A DNA stretch of 64,000 nucleotides from Acanthaster planci (Eukaryota; Echinodermata; Asteroidea; Valvatida; Acanthasteridae). Location: positions 593,047-657,046 of the forward strand of contig NW_019091404.1 of the NCBI RefSeq assembly GCF_001949145.1, in the 5' to 3' direction. Each line of letters starts with the position of its first letter. Within the stretch, counting starts at the first letter, position 1. The position numbers and the translations under genes were made by a program. The notes below the pieces were generated by a model. That model saw nothing but the letters and a program-made list of their open reading frames with translations. It was not told the origin of the DNA and searched no databases. Of this stretch, positions 44,053 to 56,001 are shown piece by piece.

Positions 44053-47000
44053 AGAGTATGGTGTGGCTTATAAATGAGAATTTAACTGATGTAACCGGGT
44101 AAAAAGGGTTGGTAACTTTCTTCTGGTTTACTTTGAATTTGAGTCTGTAGTTTGTATCTTTGGATTGCATTAGTGTATTTTGAGGCGGCTCAACTCCCAG
44201 GCAAAGTGCAGCTGATAAGAGAGGCGGCAATGTCTCTTGTTGCGCTAAAACTACCTTGTGCCACAAGACTGCTGGTATTAATGTAACGGGGTGCGGGGCA
44301 GGAGCAAATCGCCTTCTACGCTGGCAACTGTGACATTGAGGGTTTTTCCAGTAGTGTCATCCACAAAGTATCCAAAAGAGGAAGGGAAAACCCGAAACAA
44401 CTTTTTAAAGTGGTAATTTGATCAAACTTTTTAAGGGGCATTTTGTCGCGGAAATAAAATTCTCTGGCAGTTGATCGGCAGTTTGCGATGATCTCACTAT
44501 TATACAAACCATAATTCTAAGACTTAGACTTGTAAATAATTGTGAGAGGCAAGCGCCTAGGTTAATACAGTGAGTTTGTTACAAACAGAGACGGAGACAG
44601 TGTCATAAATCTCACAGTTTATACTCTGGAATGCTTTCACTATTGGTGAATGATAACAATATGGCTGTTTCAAATGCCACACGTTTAAACGTTTAGTAAC
44701 TCTCTCCTGCTTTGCCATTTTTTGTGTAAAGAATTTTCCAATAATGTTTTTGTCTGTGAGGTACAATTTGCCTAAAATGTGGACGTCTTATTAGCTTTGT
44801 AATGTAGGTAAAACAATTGTAGATCTTTTGCTTAAACGCTAACTTGAAAATAATTGTTGTGTCCGAAACGAGCTTCCAGAGCTAAGGCTGGATCAGTTTT
44901 TCTGCGCGTCTCCGCGTGTTTCCAACTTGGGGCAAGGACCTAGACCTATCTTTAGACAACAATTTCGGATGCAGCCTAAGTTCCTTTTTTTGGCAAGGTT
45001 GTAAATGGACTTCTTGGCACTTTTTTCAGTTGGAAGACGGGGATTATAGGCACGTCATGCAGGCAGGTGGAGATCTGTGACCAGTGACAATGTTTTCTGT
45101 GATGATTCAGCCCTGGGGAAAAGGGGGGAATCCCCGTCTACTTCACCGGCCAATTCTATAATTGAAGTAAGTCGTGGATTGTGGATTGGGTCTTATACTG
45201 CCAGTTGGAAGGGGTAGGGTATTCTCTGGGAATAGGCCTACAGTTGAACACTGGAAATCACTGACAAAGTGACGAAGCCATTGTCATTTCTAAAACTGAG
45301 TTTTTGTGTAGAGGAATATATCGGGCCTCTCTCATAGAAATGAACAGTTTGGGGACTTAATTGGGACGCACCTTGCATGATCTATCCGTGATTATTTTAA
45401 TTTAACCTGTGATTATGAATTATAATTGGCACAGAACGAATGACACTCTATACCGCGAGAGTTTTGAAGCGTGTTAAATTATGCCGGTTAAAAGCTCCTT
45501 GGATCAAGCAGGACAAGTGTAGTAAATCCCTCTGGCTGTATGCTGGAATTAATAAAAGAAGAATGTTTTCTTCAGTGCTGATCATGTTACATTTTACTGT
45601 CCCTCCTGTATTGCCTCGGGCTACCCCGGATTGGATAAACGTGGTTCGGGTACTGCTTTTTGAAGTGAAATTGTTTTTGGTAGGCAGAGTAATAAATGAG
45701 AATGTTACTGATGCAACCGGGTAAAAAAATGGTAAATTTGTACTGGTTTACTTTGAATTTGAGGCTGCAGTTTGTATCTTTGGATTGTATTAGTGTGTTT
45801 TGAGGCTAGGCGGCTCACCTCCCAGGCAAAGTGCAGCTGATATGAGAGACGGTGATGTTTTTGTTGTGCTAGAACTGCCATGTGCCACAGAACTGCTGGA
45901 ATGTAACGGGGTGGGGGGCAGTGGAACGAATCGCCTTCTATCCTGGCAGCTGTGACAGTGAAAAGATTTTCCAATTGTTTTATCAATAAAGCAACTAAAA
46001 GCGGAATGAAACCCCAAAACAACTTCATAAAATGGCAATTTTTTCTGACTTTGTTGGGGAAATGGAATTCTCAGGCAGTGAACTATTAAAAGAATCTCTT
46101 TATTTGGTTCAGTCTGATTAATTGACAGATGTTCTGTAAAAATACGAATTCATACTCTTATGTAGAAGAACTAACGTACTTAGAAAGATGTGTCGTGTCT
46201 CGCGCATTCAGAGAACTTACCAGTGGGAAAAATCTTCGCGTTGCCCTTGCTATTATCCAAAATATAATTCTAAGACCTCTAGACTCGTAAATAATGTTAG
46301 AGGCAAGCGCCTTAGTCATTACAGTGAGATTTCTGTAAACAAAGAGGGCGACAGTGTCATAAATCTGTAAGTTTATACTTCAGAATGCTTTCACCATTGG
46401 CGGGTGAATGACCACAGCATGGCTGTTTCGAGTGCTACACGTTAGTAACTCTCTCCTGCTTTTCCATATTTTGAGTGGGGACTTTTCCAAGATTATTTTT
46501 GTCTGCGAGGCACTGTGTGCCTAAAATGAGAATGTCTGATCAGCTTTAGGCTTAGGCCTACAGTGTGCGGAAAAGAAATTTTAGATATTTTGCTCAAAGT
46601 AAACTTGAAATTAAGTTCCCGTTTTGTTTTTGGCAGGGATATAAATGGATTTCTTGGCACTTTTTTCTTATCGGAAGACGCCGATCATAGACAGACCAAG
46701 CATGCAGAGGAAGGTCTGTGACCAGGGGCGGATCCAGGATTATCCGGGGGAGGGGGGCTGGAATAAACCGTTTAGGGTCGCAGCTGTAAAATTAGGGAGG
46801 TTTGGTAACTGAAAGCAGAACTGTTGTTTTCACGCCTTTGTCACATTTATGGGGCCTGGTCCCTCCCTCTTTTTTTCTTCCCCTACCTCTTTTTCTTTTC
46901 TTTTTATTTATTTATTTATTTTTCGGGTGAAAAAACAGGCCGTGCGCCCCCTGGATCCTCCCCGATGACTGGTGATTCATCACTTTAGGTGACGATTCAG

Positions 47001-47232
47001 CCCTGGGGGAAAAGGGGGAATCCCCGTTTGCTTCACAGGCCTATTTATTTACTTAAGATACGTCGTGGATTGGGCAAGGTCTCGTTTTGGAGGGAATAGA
47101 GATTATTCTCCGGAAATGTAATTGAACACTGGAAATAATTCGTCGAAAACAATAAAATGACAAAGCCATCGTCACTTCTAAAAGTAATCTTTTTGTGAAG
47201 AGGAATATATCGGGCTTCTCTCACAGAAATGT
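44053..47232. repeat. Diverged tandem duplication, two copies
   Basis: Copy 1 (44053-45345) and copy 2 (about 45688-47232) align over most of their length. Shared landmarks include the segment starting AATGAGAA at 44072 and 45697, the region around CCCAGGCAAAGTGCAGCTGA, GAGGCAAGCGCCT, AACTCTCTCCTGCTTT, and GATTCAGCCCTGGGG followed by a GGGAATCCCC palindrome. Copy 2 carries an extra inserted repeat at 46728-46966. A third partial copy (48198-48500) retains only the last part. No coding sequence is conserved between the copies. Confidence 0.75.
46728..46966. mobile_element. Degenerate MITE with GGATCCAGG ends
   Basis: Starts CAGGGGCGGATCCAGG and ends near CCTGGATCCTCCCC, i.e. terminal inverted repeats of about 14 bp with one mismatch. 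The inside is C/T-rich with an (ATTT)n stretch. It sits exactly where the duplicated region's copy 2 is interrupted relative to copy 1. A CAGGGG start is typical of non-autonomous hAT-type elements. An 8-bp target duplication was not clear. Confidence 0.5.
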
Positions 47233-47771
47233 TGGGGCTTAAAGGGTAGCTGCAATCACTGTTTGTTATTACAAACCTGTAAAATGCACCTTTGTGCCTC
47301 AGTAAACCTTATTTTCAACTTTAATTTCACTATTTCAAATTTTATTTTAATGCCTTTTTGGTTTTTATGCTTATGATCATTTCCATATTCATGACAAAAC
47401 GTTGATGTTATCTCAGGAAGAAGCCTCACTGTTACATTGGCTTGTACGCAAAAAGCCGTGTGTGTTTGTAGATTTTCTGGACTAAGTTTTCTCGTTTTTG
47501 CTGTTTTATTGTTGTTTATGCGCATAGCAATAGGAAACCATCAACTCCTCTCTCAGAAATGCTTTCAGTTAGTAAAATTTGGGTTTACAATTTGAACAGA
47601 TATACCTATGGACTAAACCATGTCTTCCGTAGGTGACTTCACAGCAACAGCGCCTTCAGTTGTTCGGGAAAACATGGATAATTTTGAAGGTTTAAGTTAA
47701 AAGTGTGCACCACTTTTCAATGCGTTTAACCAAATGTGAGTGTGTAAGAATGTTCATACATTGAAGAAAAC

Positions 47772-48172
47772 CAGTGCTGTAGTCGAGTACTTTCCGAGTA
47801 CGAACGTTCTCCGCAAAATACTGAACTGGGTAAGAGGGAATAAAGGCAGAGTGCACAGGCATTTGATGGTAAGTGTGCAAAGGTAAGATTACAAAATAAA
47901 TGTTAAACTTCAGACACTCCCAGTTGTGTAAAATTTAAGTTTTAAGGAGAAAAGTACTCGGAAAGTACTCGGCCGAGTACTTTCCGAATACTTTTGTCCT
48001 CAGAAGTTAATTTTAATCAAACAGGGATGGTCTGAAGTCATTATGTTGCTTTGTAATCTTACCTTTATTCATATACCATCAAATGCCGATGTACTTCAGC
48101 TTTGTTCCCTCCTAACTAGTTAAATATTTGATAGAGAACTTGGTTCTCAAAAAGTACTCGACTACATCACTC
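47772..48172. mobile_element. hAT-like foldback MITE
   Basis: Ends CAGTGCTGTAGTCGAGTACT and, inverted, AGTACTCGACTACATCACTC. The 8-bp flanks are AAGAAAAC (47764-47771) and AAGAAAAG (48173-48180), a 7/8 target-site duplication. Most of the 401 bp forms long inverted arms (for example GGCATTTGATGGTA near 47859 against TACCATCAAATGCC near 48076). Between the arms is a perfect 26-bp palindrome centred at about 47973. Length, CAG start and 8-bp duplication fit the hAT superfamily. There is no coding capacity. Confidence 0.75.
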
Positions 48173-48197
48173 AAGAAAAGTAGGCCTACAAATTCAG

Positions 48198-48500
48198 TTC
48201 CTGTTCTGTTTTCAGATATAAATGGACTTCTCGGCACTTTCTATTCTTGGAAGACAACGATCATTGGCAGGGCAAATATGCAGAGGGAGGTCTTAAACTG
48301 GTGATTCATCCATTTTTGTGATGATTCAGCCCTGGGGAAAAGGGGGAATCCCCATCTACTTCACTGGCCTACATATATAATTGAGATCTGCGGTGTATGG
48401 GGGAAGGTCGGCCTCATTTTGGAAGGGATAGAGACTGTTCTCTGGGAATATAATATAATTGAACTGGAAATAATTCGTCGAAAACAACGAAGTGACAAGC
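48198..48500. repeat. Third partial copy of the 44-47 kb repeat
   Basis: Shares TATAAATGGACTTCT, GGCACTTT, GATTCAGCCCTGGGG, GGGAATCCCC and TTCGTCGAAAACAA with copies at about 44980-45340 and 46615-47160. The hAT-like MITE lies immediately to its left, 18 bp away. Confidence 0.6.
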
Positions 48501-51062
48501 AAAGCTTACTTTGTAATAGCCACTCGTGCATGGATATATTTCATGTGATTTTTCCCTCAGAATTCTACCCTGAAATTGAAGTGACTCTACGCATCGAAGA
48601 GCGCAACGTGTTAACTTGCCCAAGGAAAAATGAAACCTTCCAAAAGTCTTTCGATCTTGCCAAGTGATTGACTAAGTTGTCTGGGTTAAATTAAGTTATT
48701 GGAGGCGGTAACCAACTCCGGGTGGTCGTGCCCTCTCAGTCTTGTGCTTCATTCTTGCTGCAACTTTCTCCCCCCCCCCCGTTCGCGCAAACTCACATTA
48801 ATCATGTTGATGGTTTGGTCAACAGTCAAATGTCACGCGTTCCTTATGTATCTGACACAAGCGTTCATAACTTAACTTCTTTTTTGTAACATACCAGGTC
48901 TACTTTTTTGTTTAATCACGTCGGGCATTTCCGTTTATGTCACGAAATTACAAGAACCACCAGACTTGTTGATTTACATTGTAATGTATATGTCAACCTA
49001 GCTAGAACTGTTTCAAACTGCTTTCATGTTCCGGGAATTTCTAAATATGTCATATTCGTCACCTCCGGGAAATTGGCATCCGCTTGAAAGAAATCAGCTC
49101 TCGTGTGTGTGCGCAGTTTACATGTAGTAGCCATGTGAATTCTCTTTTCTTTTCAAATCATTTGAAAGTCGATGGAGGTCCATATTGTTGCCTTCCCTGA
49201 AGTCGTGTGATTGAAACAAAACATAAACACTTTACTCAGCAGTAAACATCACAAGTCCACCTGAAACTGCGTGTAGAAATGCTGTTCTCTCTATCTTTTT
49301 ATAATATTTTTGAAAATGTACAATACCCAATTTCAATTTATTTCTGTTTGCCAACCGTCAAATTAAAATCCCACGATATGCAAACTGCCTAGCGCTCTGG
49401 GCTATGTTTCGTTGTAACCCTTTCTGGCGTTTATTTATTTCCATTTTCATCATTTATGTTCACCGGTTTTGACAATTGTTGAACGTATCACACTGACATT
49501 TTGCAGGATGACAAGTTTGGCTGTCGACTTCGAGGGCGCCCTTTCCAACACTCACACATATTCGTACAGATTTCATATCGTGCAAAGGAAAGACTACGTG
49601 GAAGAAAGTTTGAAAGACGACATAAGGCTTTTTTCAGGTTATGATGTTTGTGACATTACAGTTTACGTCGATTGGTTGTACTGTCATAGTTGCTCCCTTC
49701 GCATCCGTCGAACGTTCGGTTTCGCCCGGACTTGATGACAAGTCATTAAATAATTGTATTTTGTCTTTGAAGTTCAGTCGAAATCCATTATCCTAAAGAT
49801 AAGCAACATATTTTGCCGAGTTCCGACTTAAAAACGGAAAGGTATGACATACGTGTTTGCCTGTATGATCGCAGCAGGTCAGGTGCGGATCGGAGGGATA
49901 GGGGTCGAATCCCCCTCCTCCAACCCCCAGACCTGCCCCCCCCCCAAAAAAAAGAAAATTTGGGAAAACAATAACATAATAGCTAAGGTAAGTGCAACAC
50001 TACCATTTAAACAATGTATGTCATGTATAACGTTTCATCCTTTGTCCGCAAAAATGTGACATTAAAAAAATCCCCAGCCTGACCTCCCCTGCAAGCGCTC
50101 GAAGATCGCAGTGTTAGATTGCATGGAGAACAAACCCAAACCAATAACCGTACTGGCATAAAGTCTAGGTTCCACCAAGCAACCCTTCCGTCAAGTGCCG
50201 GTATATAGAAATTTATCGGATTTTTGCTGATCTTGACAGAATCAGAGTGCACATAACAGTAGAGACCTTTGGGGAGCGGCAGACTGTGTTGTTGGATTCA
50301 ATTACATCTGCCATGCAAGCATTTTCCACCTCACTCGCCATTTCACATCTGAGGCCTTCTTAATACTGAATTATACGTGGTCCGAAAGAACAGAAAAGAG
50401 GTTAGGCAGAGTATTTGTAAAAATCTCCGATTCAGTCGTCTTTGCTGATCTGGCAACTAAAGTGCCTGTCTGACTCTGACGGGAAGGTCGGTTTCCTCGA
50501 AAGCCGGACCTTGCTGAACTTGAAAAGTGGCTTATGATTGTAATTGGCGTATAAAAACCGGAAATGGTTAATTACTTGGTAATCAAAGACAAGTGTTTCG
50601 CAGGTTTATTTAAATTCAAGACGCTTTAGAAACGCAAAGAAGACGCACAGTGTTCATATAAAGAATCAACAGCGACCAGCAAGAAATTAAAAAGGACTTT
50701 TTTTTTCAAAACTGTTCAATTTGTGGAGGTATTCAATTGTGTTTGTTGTGATTAGTCGTGTGCGTGAAAAAGTATTGTATAACATTATCGAGTGACTTCC
50801 AAAACCCCGGGACTCCTCTGTTTCTGAAGGTAGTCGTGGCTCTCCGCTCCGGTAAATAAAGTAACAATGTGTAATTCAATACCCTACCAGATGGAATTGT
50901 GTCTGGTGATGGTTTGAGATCCACTCTGCATGGGGCCACTCTTGAGACGTCATCGGCTGTAACATGCTGCCATTTCCCTTTTGTAATTATTCATGCAGTT
51001 CTGCAGATGGGAATTCAGAAAACCAGCCAGAGATAGTTACGTTTAAATAGCTTTCTGAATGA

Positions 51063-51104
51063 CATTGCCCTGTCTGGAGAGAAATTGCCCTGTCTGGAGA
51101 GAAA
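51063..51104. repeat. 21-bp tandem duplication
   Basis: ATTGCCCTGTCTGGAGAGAA is repeated twice back to back with a one-base linker. Local duplication about 0.7 kb before R11; no function suggested. Confidence 0.7.
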
Positions 51105-51409
51105 TAGAGTGAACATCGGGTGCACGTGGTATGTGTCAGCATGTTGGGGTTTTCAGATGGAAAATAATGGCTTTTCACATCTACGCAGAAAACACTGTTC
51201 GTGTCTTGAGTTGAAGCGAATGTCCTCGCCAGCTTGCCAACTCGAGTATTTTTGGAAACAAAGTAGGCGATGGAAATGGTGGTGGATTTGCATACCCTTA
51301 ACGTTTAACTTGCAGAAAAGTTTGAGGCGCCAGGGATGCAAGATCTCTGGTCCCCCATTATTGTTTTTGTCATAATATTGCAGACTCATTGGAGTGAAGT
51401 TCTGTGAAA

Positions 51410-51417
51410 TATAAAAG
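51410..51417 (+). promoter_or_regulatory. Possible TATA box of R11
   Basis: TATAAAAG, a strong match, but 400 bp before the preferred ATG at 51817. It would give a long 5' UTR with additional ATGs (for instance 51730, in frame). Assignment is tentative. Confidence 0.3.
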
Positions 51418-51816
51418 GAGTTGTGCTTTTTAAGAAGCATTATGTATTCTTAAAGAATGACAAGTGTGATGGTTCATAAAGGATGCGAAATTTATAATGG
51501 CTTCAAAGCACAGACTTTCTCAAGAGAACAAAATCAGCCTACATAATGATGTCATTTCTATTTGGAATGTTCAGCCACCAAAGGTCATGCACCCCCCCCA
51601 CAGATCTACCTTGGCATCGATTCAAGGCCCCACACTCAAGGACACACGGAAACAGGGCTCCGCCAATGGGAACAGTTTGCTCCCCCCCCAGCGTTTACGG
51701 AGAAACTTGGTCTGGAGGATTGAAAAGGCATGTCTGAGCTCTTGAAAGTGTCATTATTGCCTGAGGAACTCGATCATTTAATCCAGACATCTTTGTCTCA
51801 GTGGTGTTGCAGAAAA

Positions 51817-52929
51817 ATGGGCTACGAGGGAGTGAGAGCGCTTGTAATTTCTGTACTTACTCTTGCTTTGCTGAGAGGCACCGGCGTGCGTGGACAGTCA
51901 ACGGTACGGATTACCACTACTCCGCCTGCCGAAAGGGGTCATCTTGGCAATCTCGAGGAGGGGGACAGAGTCGTTCTGCGGTGCGTGGCCAGAGATCTGC
52001 CGACGGGGTACTCGGTCCATTGGCAGCATGGAACCGAAGACCTCGACTCCATATCCAGTGGCCGGGTATCTCTGGAGTCCGCAATCTTACCGAGTCGAGG
52101 CGACGCCTCTTTGAACCAAGCACTCACTTTGACCATCTCGCAGGTCGTGGGACAGGACAGGGGTTTGTATCGCTGTGAAATACGGCATCTTCAGCATGTG
52201 ATTGTCTCTGACGAGGTGACCCTGACAGTGTTTTCTTTTCCACATGAGCCAAGCCCGGTGTGCTCGCCCAGCGAACCTGTGACAGTCTACAGCGGTGATG
52301 TCACGACACTGAACTGTAGCACATCCAAAGGATATCCTGCGGTCAACGTTTCCATCTCCTCATCGGGCACAGTGTCACCTGATGAAGAGTGGTCAACAGA
52401 GGACACCGAGGACACTATAACAAGAATGTCGACTTTCAAAGCAAGCCCTGCCCACGATGGAGTGAGTTTCAACTGCACCATATCCAGCCGACGCTATCCC
52501 AACAAACGTCAAACTTGCACTCTGGGTCCGATCCATGTTGAACAGAGGTACCAGTCAACCGTTCCGCCCCTCCGGACTGATTCTCCAAGTCCCCCGATTC
52601 CACTGTCCACAACATCCCCGCGCGGCCCGGAGCTAAGGACTTCCACAGAGCCGCCCCGCGATCCCCATTTCTCGCAGTTCTACACGTTGTTCGCTGGGGG
52701 CAGTCTCATCGTCATACTGCTAGTTTTATCCGTACTTTTAAACTTTGTTCTGTGTTGCAGGCGTCCCCGGAGGAGCACAAGGGTGCAGGATATCCATTCG
52801 AACTGTTGTAAATGTTGTGTTGAAAACGGAAGAACATCGAGTTTCACGCAGGAGACGCTCAGCGGTAATCAGCTTACTACATACCCCTCCTTTACTAGAC
52901 GCCCCGTCATGACTGATGTATGGATATGA
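51817..52929 (+). CDS. R11: two-Ig-domain receptor, subfamily II
   Basis: Predicted type I membrane protein of 370 aa. The frame also has an ATG at 51730, but the ATG at 51817 directly precedes the leader MGYEGVRALVISVLTLALL and is preferred. V-like domain: C56, V-H-W-Q-H-G, Q-D-R-G-L-Y-R-C with C120. Second domain in subfamily II form: S-P-V-C-S-P, N-C-S-T-S-K-G, F-N-C-T-I-S-S-R-R-Y-P, T-C-T-L-G-P-I. A Pro/Ser/Thr-rich stalk (about 250-288) leads to a TM helix at about 292-317 followed by C-C-R-R-P-R-R. The tail of about 50 aa contains a Cys cluster (C-C-K-C-C) and T-T-Y-P-S but no ITIM or ITAM-like motif. The Cys residues next to the membrane could be palmitoylated, which is inference. Its closest relatives here are R10 and R12. 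Confidence 0.9.
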   Translation: MGYEGVRALVISVLTLALLRGTGVRGQSTVRITTTPPAERGHLGNLEEGDRVVLRCVARDLPTGYSVHWQHGTEDLDSISSGRVSLESAILPSRGDASLNQALTLTISQVVGQDRGLYRCEIRHLQHVIVSDEVTLTVFSFPHEPSPVCSPSEPVTVYSGDVTTLNCSTSKGYPAVNVSISSSGTVSPDEEWSTEDTEDTITRMSTFKASPAHDGVSFNCTISSRRYPNKRQTCTLGPIHVEQRYQSTVPPLRTDSPSPPIPLSTTSPRGPELRTSTEPPRDPHFSQFYTLFAGGSLIVILLVLSVLLNFVLCCRRPRRSTRVQDIHSNCCKCCVENGRTSSFTQETLSGNQLTTYPSFTRRPVMTDVWI

Positions 52930-55774
52930 CACGAATACTTAGAAACACGGTCTCTTTCATAAATCCCACCACATCGACGTTCAAATATAATTGTTATCTG
53001 TTGTCCCCATCGTGAGGTGCTGTGGCAGTAAGAGTTACAGATGTGGTGGGGAATGCATGTGAAGTATAAAACAATTAAGGAAAAAAGTTGTTACTTTGAT
53101 AGACTTTCAGTGGCATCTTGCGTTGAGCATGATTGGTCGAACCTTTCGCGATTTGTCGCTCCTTTTGCAATACTTGCCGATGATTCTATCCCGTCAGCCA
53201 GTTGCCTGTTCTTTCTAATTCACGGATGTGGAACATTTTTCTGAAAAACGAAAATGGATTGGGGGATTTCACGCGGGATCGACAAGTAGCGCGATCATTT
53301 TGATCAATTGACCAACATGGTCAACATAGGACCTACCTATTCGGATTGCATAATTGAAGAGAGCAATCAGAACGTTGAGAGAAGTCCAATAGGACGAATT
53401 GCAGGCTTTTAAGCAAAATCTGGGTGATGAAACTGTATGATAAAAACAAATTTAATTGTAGTTTTAGAAAACTGTTCCCAAACTGACTTGTATCTACTAG
53501 CATTTTTATAACCTCGTTTTACAAAGTAGTTTATGGGGACGAAAATTTTGCTTTTGCAATAGACAAACCCCTGGCTGTATATAGAAAGAATTCACGTGTT
53601 TCAATTCTTCACTGACATATCTTGAAATATATTTTGTATATTTAGGCTGATGTACATCTGTGAATAATTTATCTTAAAACTATGAAATGTTATGTACAGA
53701 ATTTTGGAAACACCAAAAACAATTGAAACCTATGAAATATTGACATTGCTGTAAAGGTGTGTATGCAAAAGTCATTCGGGATCGTGCGTTGGACAGAAGT
53801 TGAATGGACTGAAGCTTTCATCGGTTGGTATTAGTAGAAGTTATTGTGCACTGTTATTTTGTAATTTTACCTTGACGAAATGTTAATAAGATTTGGGTTA
53901 AGTGAAATAAAAGAAGTGTCCAAGTTAGATTGTCCGAGTTGTTATGCCTTTTCTTTCTTGCGTTCTATTATGATCAGTTCAACATCGATCCAGAGAGGAA
54001 AACGATTTCTTGCGGTTTTGGAAGGTGTCCGTTCATTCTCAGAAAACAAAATCATTTTGTTGATTTCCACGAAGTAGCGTGTGATCTGTTTAGGTTCCGG
54101 GACATTATTGCATAGCTCTACCTTACCACAAAACCACTATCTCCCACTCTAGTCACGATATGTCACGTGGGCACTCCTACTCAGCAGAGATAATCCTACG
54201 TCAAACGACGTTTTTTTTTTTTGTTGAAAAATGAGTTGGTTACGGGACGATCTTGATAGCACAATCAAGTATAATGAGATGTTAAATCATCGCCAGTTGA
54301 TTTGCATCTGTTGCAGTGCGGTAATCACATCCGCACTTGTAGGTTATCATCCTATAAGTAACGCATAAAACAAACGACAACTAAGCAAAGCAAAGCATAA
54401 CAAATACTAAATCGCCCGAGATTTATGTACCGACACGTGCATTGCGTGGAGTACGATGTGGAAGGGGGTGGGATGTTGTGTTCTGCACATTTGACGTAGC
54501 TTTATCAATGAAAAAAACGGAATGAGTGCTTCAACTCATCTTTGTACAAAGAAGGGTTTTTAGGGGGTGGCAAAAGTTTTGAAATTTTCTCCATGTAACC
54601 TTTTTAAACGCATAATTATGTTACACGCGAAATGTAAAAGAGAAAAAAAGGCTTTCTTTCTTTTTATTTTGAATTTCTTGGCTCTTTTGGGGCCAGGGAT
54701 TTGGCGTTGTTGGCCCCCTGTATTCTCCTTTGCTTTGTAGAGACCTGTAAACTTATAACTTTGTGTAATGAACAATTAAAATATCGGTCCTTTGTATCAA
54801 AATGGTATTCTATTAATGTGCCAAGTGCCAAAGAGTTCAAGGAAATCCTTCTAATGTGCCGCATGTTGGGCGTGTCAGCCTGCAAAATCGTACGAGGTAT
54901 CGGATCCCCAAAGTAGGATGATTTCGCGGAAACCTTGGAAATAAATGTGTTCCACGAAAGCGACTTTTTGAAATGTGTCTTGAAGCCCTTCCAAAATGAA
55001 CGCCAGTCAGAGACTGCATGGGGTCAGGCTAGAAGGAACGCGTCTCGTCTGGTCTTTCTTTCGATGCCAAACCATAAATGTTTCACCACTCGATCAGAAA
55101 TCACCTTCCATTCACCAGGTGCCATGCGAACGGTCTAACTTCACCTTCCAAGAAAAACAAGTTTCGGAATGTACCAGTGAACAAAAAAAAAACCAAAACC
55201 GTACAGCTCCCATTCCTCCCAACTATCTGGCTTGGTGCATGGCAACTAATTGTTCATGATTTGTTTTCCCAAGCATCTATAATTTTCTTCATAATGTGTC
55301 TCCACCATTCGTATTTCCAAAAGAAATCCGTCATTTGGATTGTTACCTCACAGTTTACTCGGCTGTGTGGATTGCGATGCATAAATGTGCTGAGCTTAGA
55401 TACTTCTTAAATATTACACACACCCCTAGTTCCTAGATATGATCTGATATGTACCACCATAAGGACGAAACGTCGTTTTTACATTCTTATTCTGTTTCAT
55501 GTATAGTGTATGGACAGTTTCAAAGTTTTTAAAAACTTAAACCTTCACGAAGTGATAATAATTTTGCTTTTAGAAATTGTAGAACCGCGGAGGGGCAATC
55601 CTTTGACCTCAAGGACACTAAATCTTGAGGCCCAAAGTCTTTACATCTTCTTTATGGTTCTTTTTCACATCATATATGTCAAGTTTTCTGGAAGCGCTGC
55701 AAACTGATAGACCCCCGAGTAAAAGAAAACTTTGAGTCAGTGCGATGGTCGGGATTAAATTTGGGTGAAAACCA

Positions 55775-56001
55775 CATCGCAAAAACTGGGGTGTTAAAAT
55801 TTAACACCCCCTGTGTTATAAGAAGACTACACCAACACTTTTAACTGGTGTTAAAATTTTGGTTTTTGTTTGGTGTTACCTTTAACACCCTTCAGCGTAT
55901 TGTGTGCAAAGTGAAATCAGTGGTGTTAAAGTAACACTCTATGGTGTGGTCATCTGATAGTACCAAAACGTGTTGACTTTAACACCACAGTTTTTGTAGT
56001 G
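55775..56001. mobile_element. MITE with GGTGTTAAA repeats
   Basis: Terminal inverted repeats of about 26 bp: the left contains CAAAAACTGGGGTGTTAAA, the right contains TTTAACACCACAGTTTTTG. Inside, GGTGTTAAA or its complement recurs, including a hairpin of two perfect 11-bp arms separated by one base at 55788-55810. About 227 bp, non-coding. A target duplication could not be set with confidence. Confidence 0.7.

Larger units (their letters stand above)
43776..51816. other. Repeat-rich interval R10-R11
   Basis: About 8 kb without a recognisable gene. It contains a diverged tandem duplication (44053-47232 with a third partial copy near 48198), a hAT-like foldback MITE (47772-48172), a second MITE relic (46728-46966), a poly-C run near 48771-48780, a C-rich repeat scrap near 49876-49945 and a 21-bp tandem duplication near 51063-51104. 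The frame of 88 codons at 49469 lacks any domain signature and is not called. Confidence 0.45.

Noticed and set aside
49469-49735. 88-codon open frame between R10 and R11
   Set aside because: No recognisable domain or similarity to the receptors, and it lies in a repeat-rich interval. It could be a small exon but cannot be supported.
49890-49920. tRNA T-loop-like sequence GGGGTCGAATCCCC
   Set aside because: No acceptor, D or anticodon arm fits around it. The same GGGTCGAATCCCC-like palindrome is part of a degenerate repeat with a C-rich tail.
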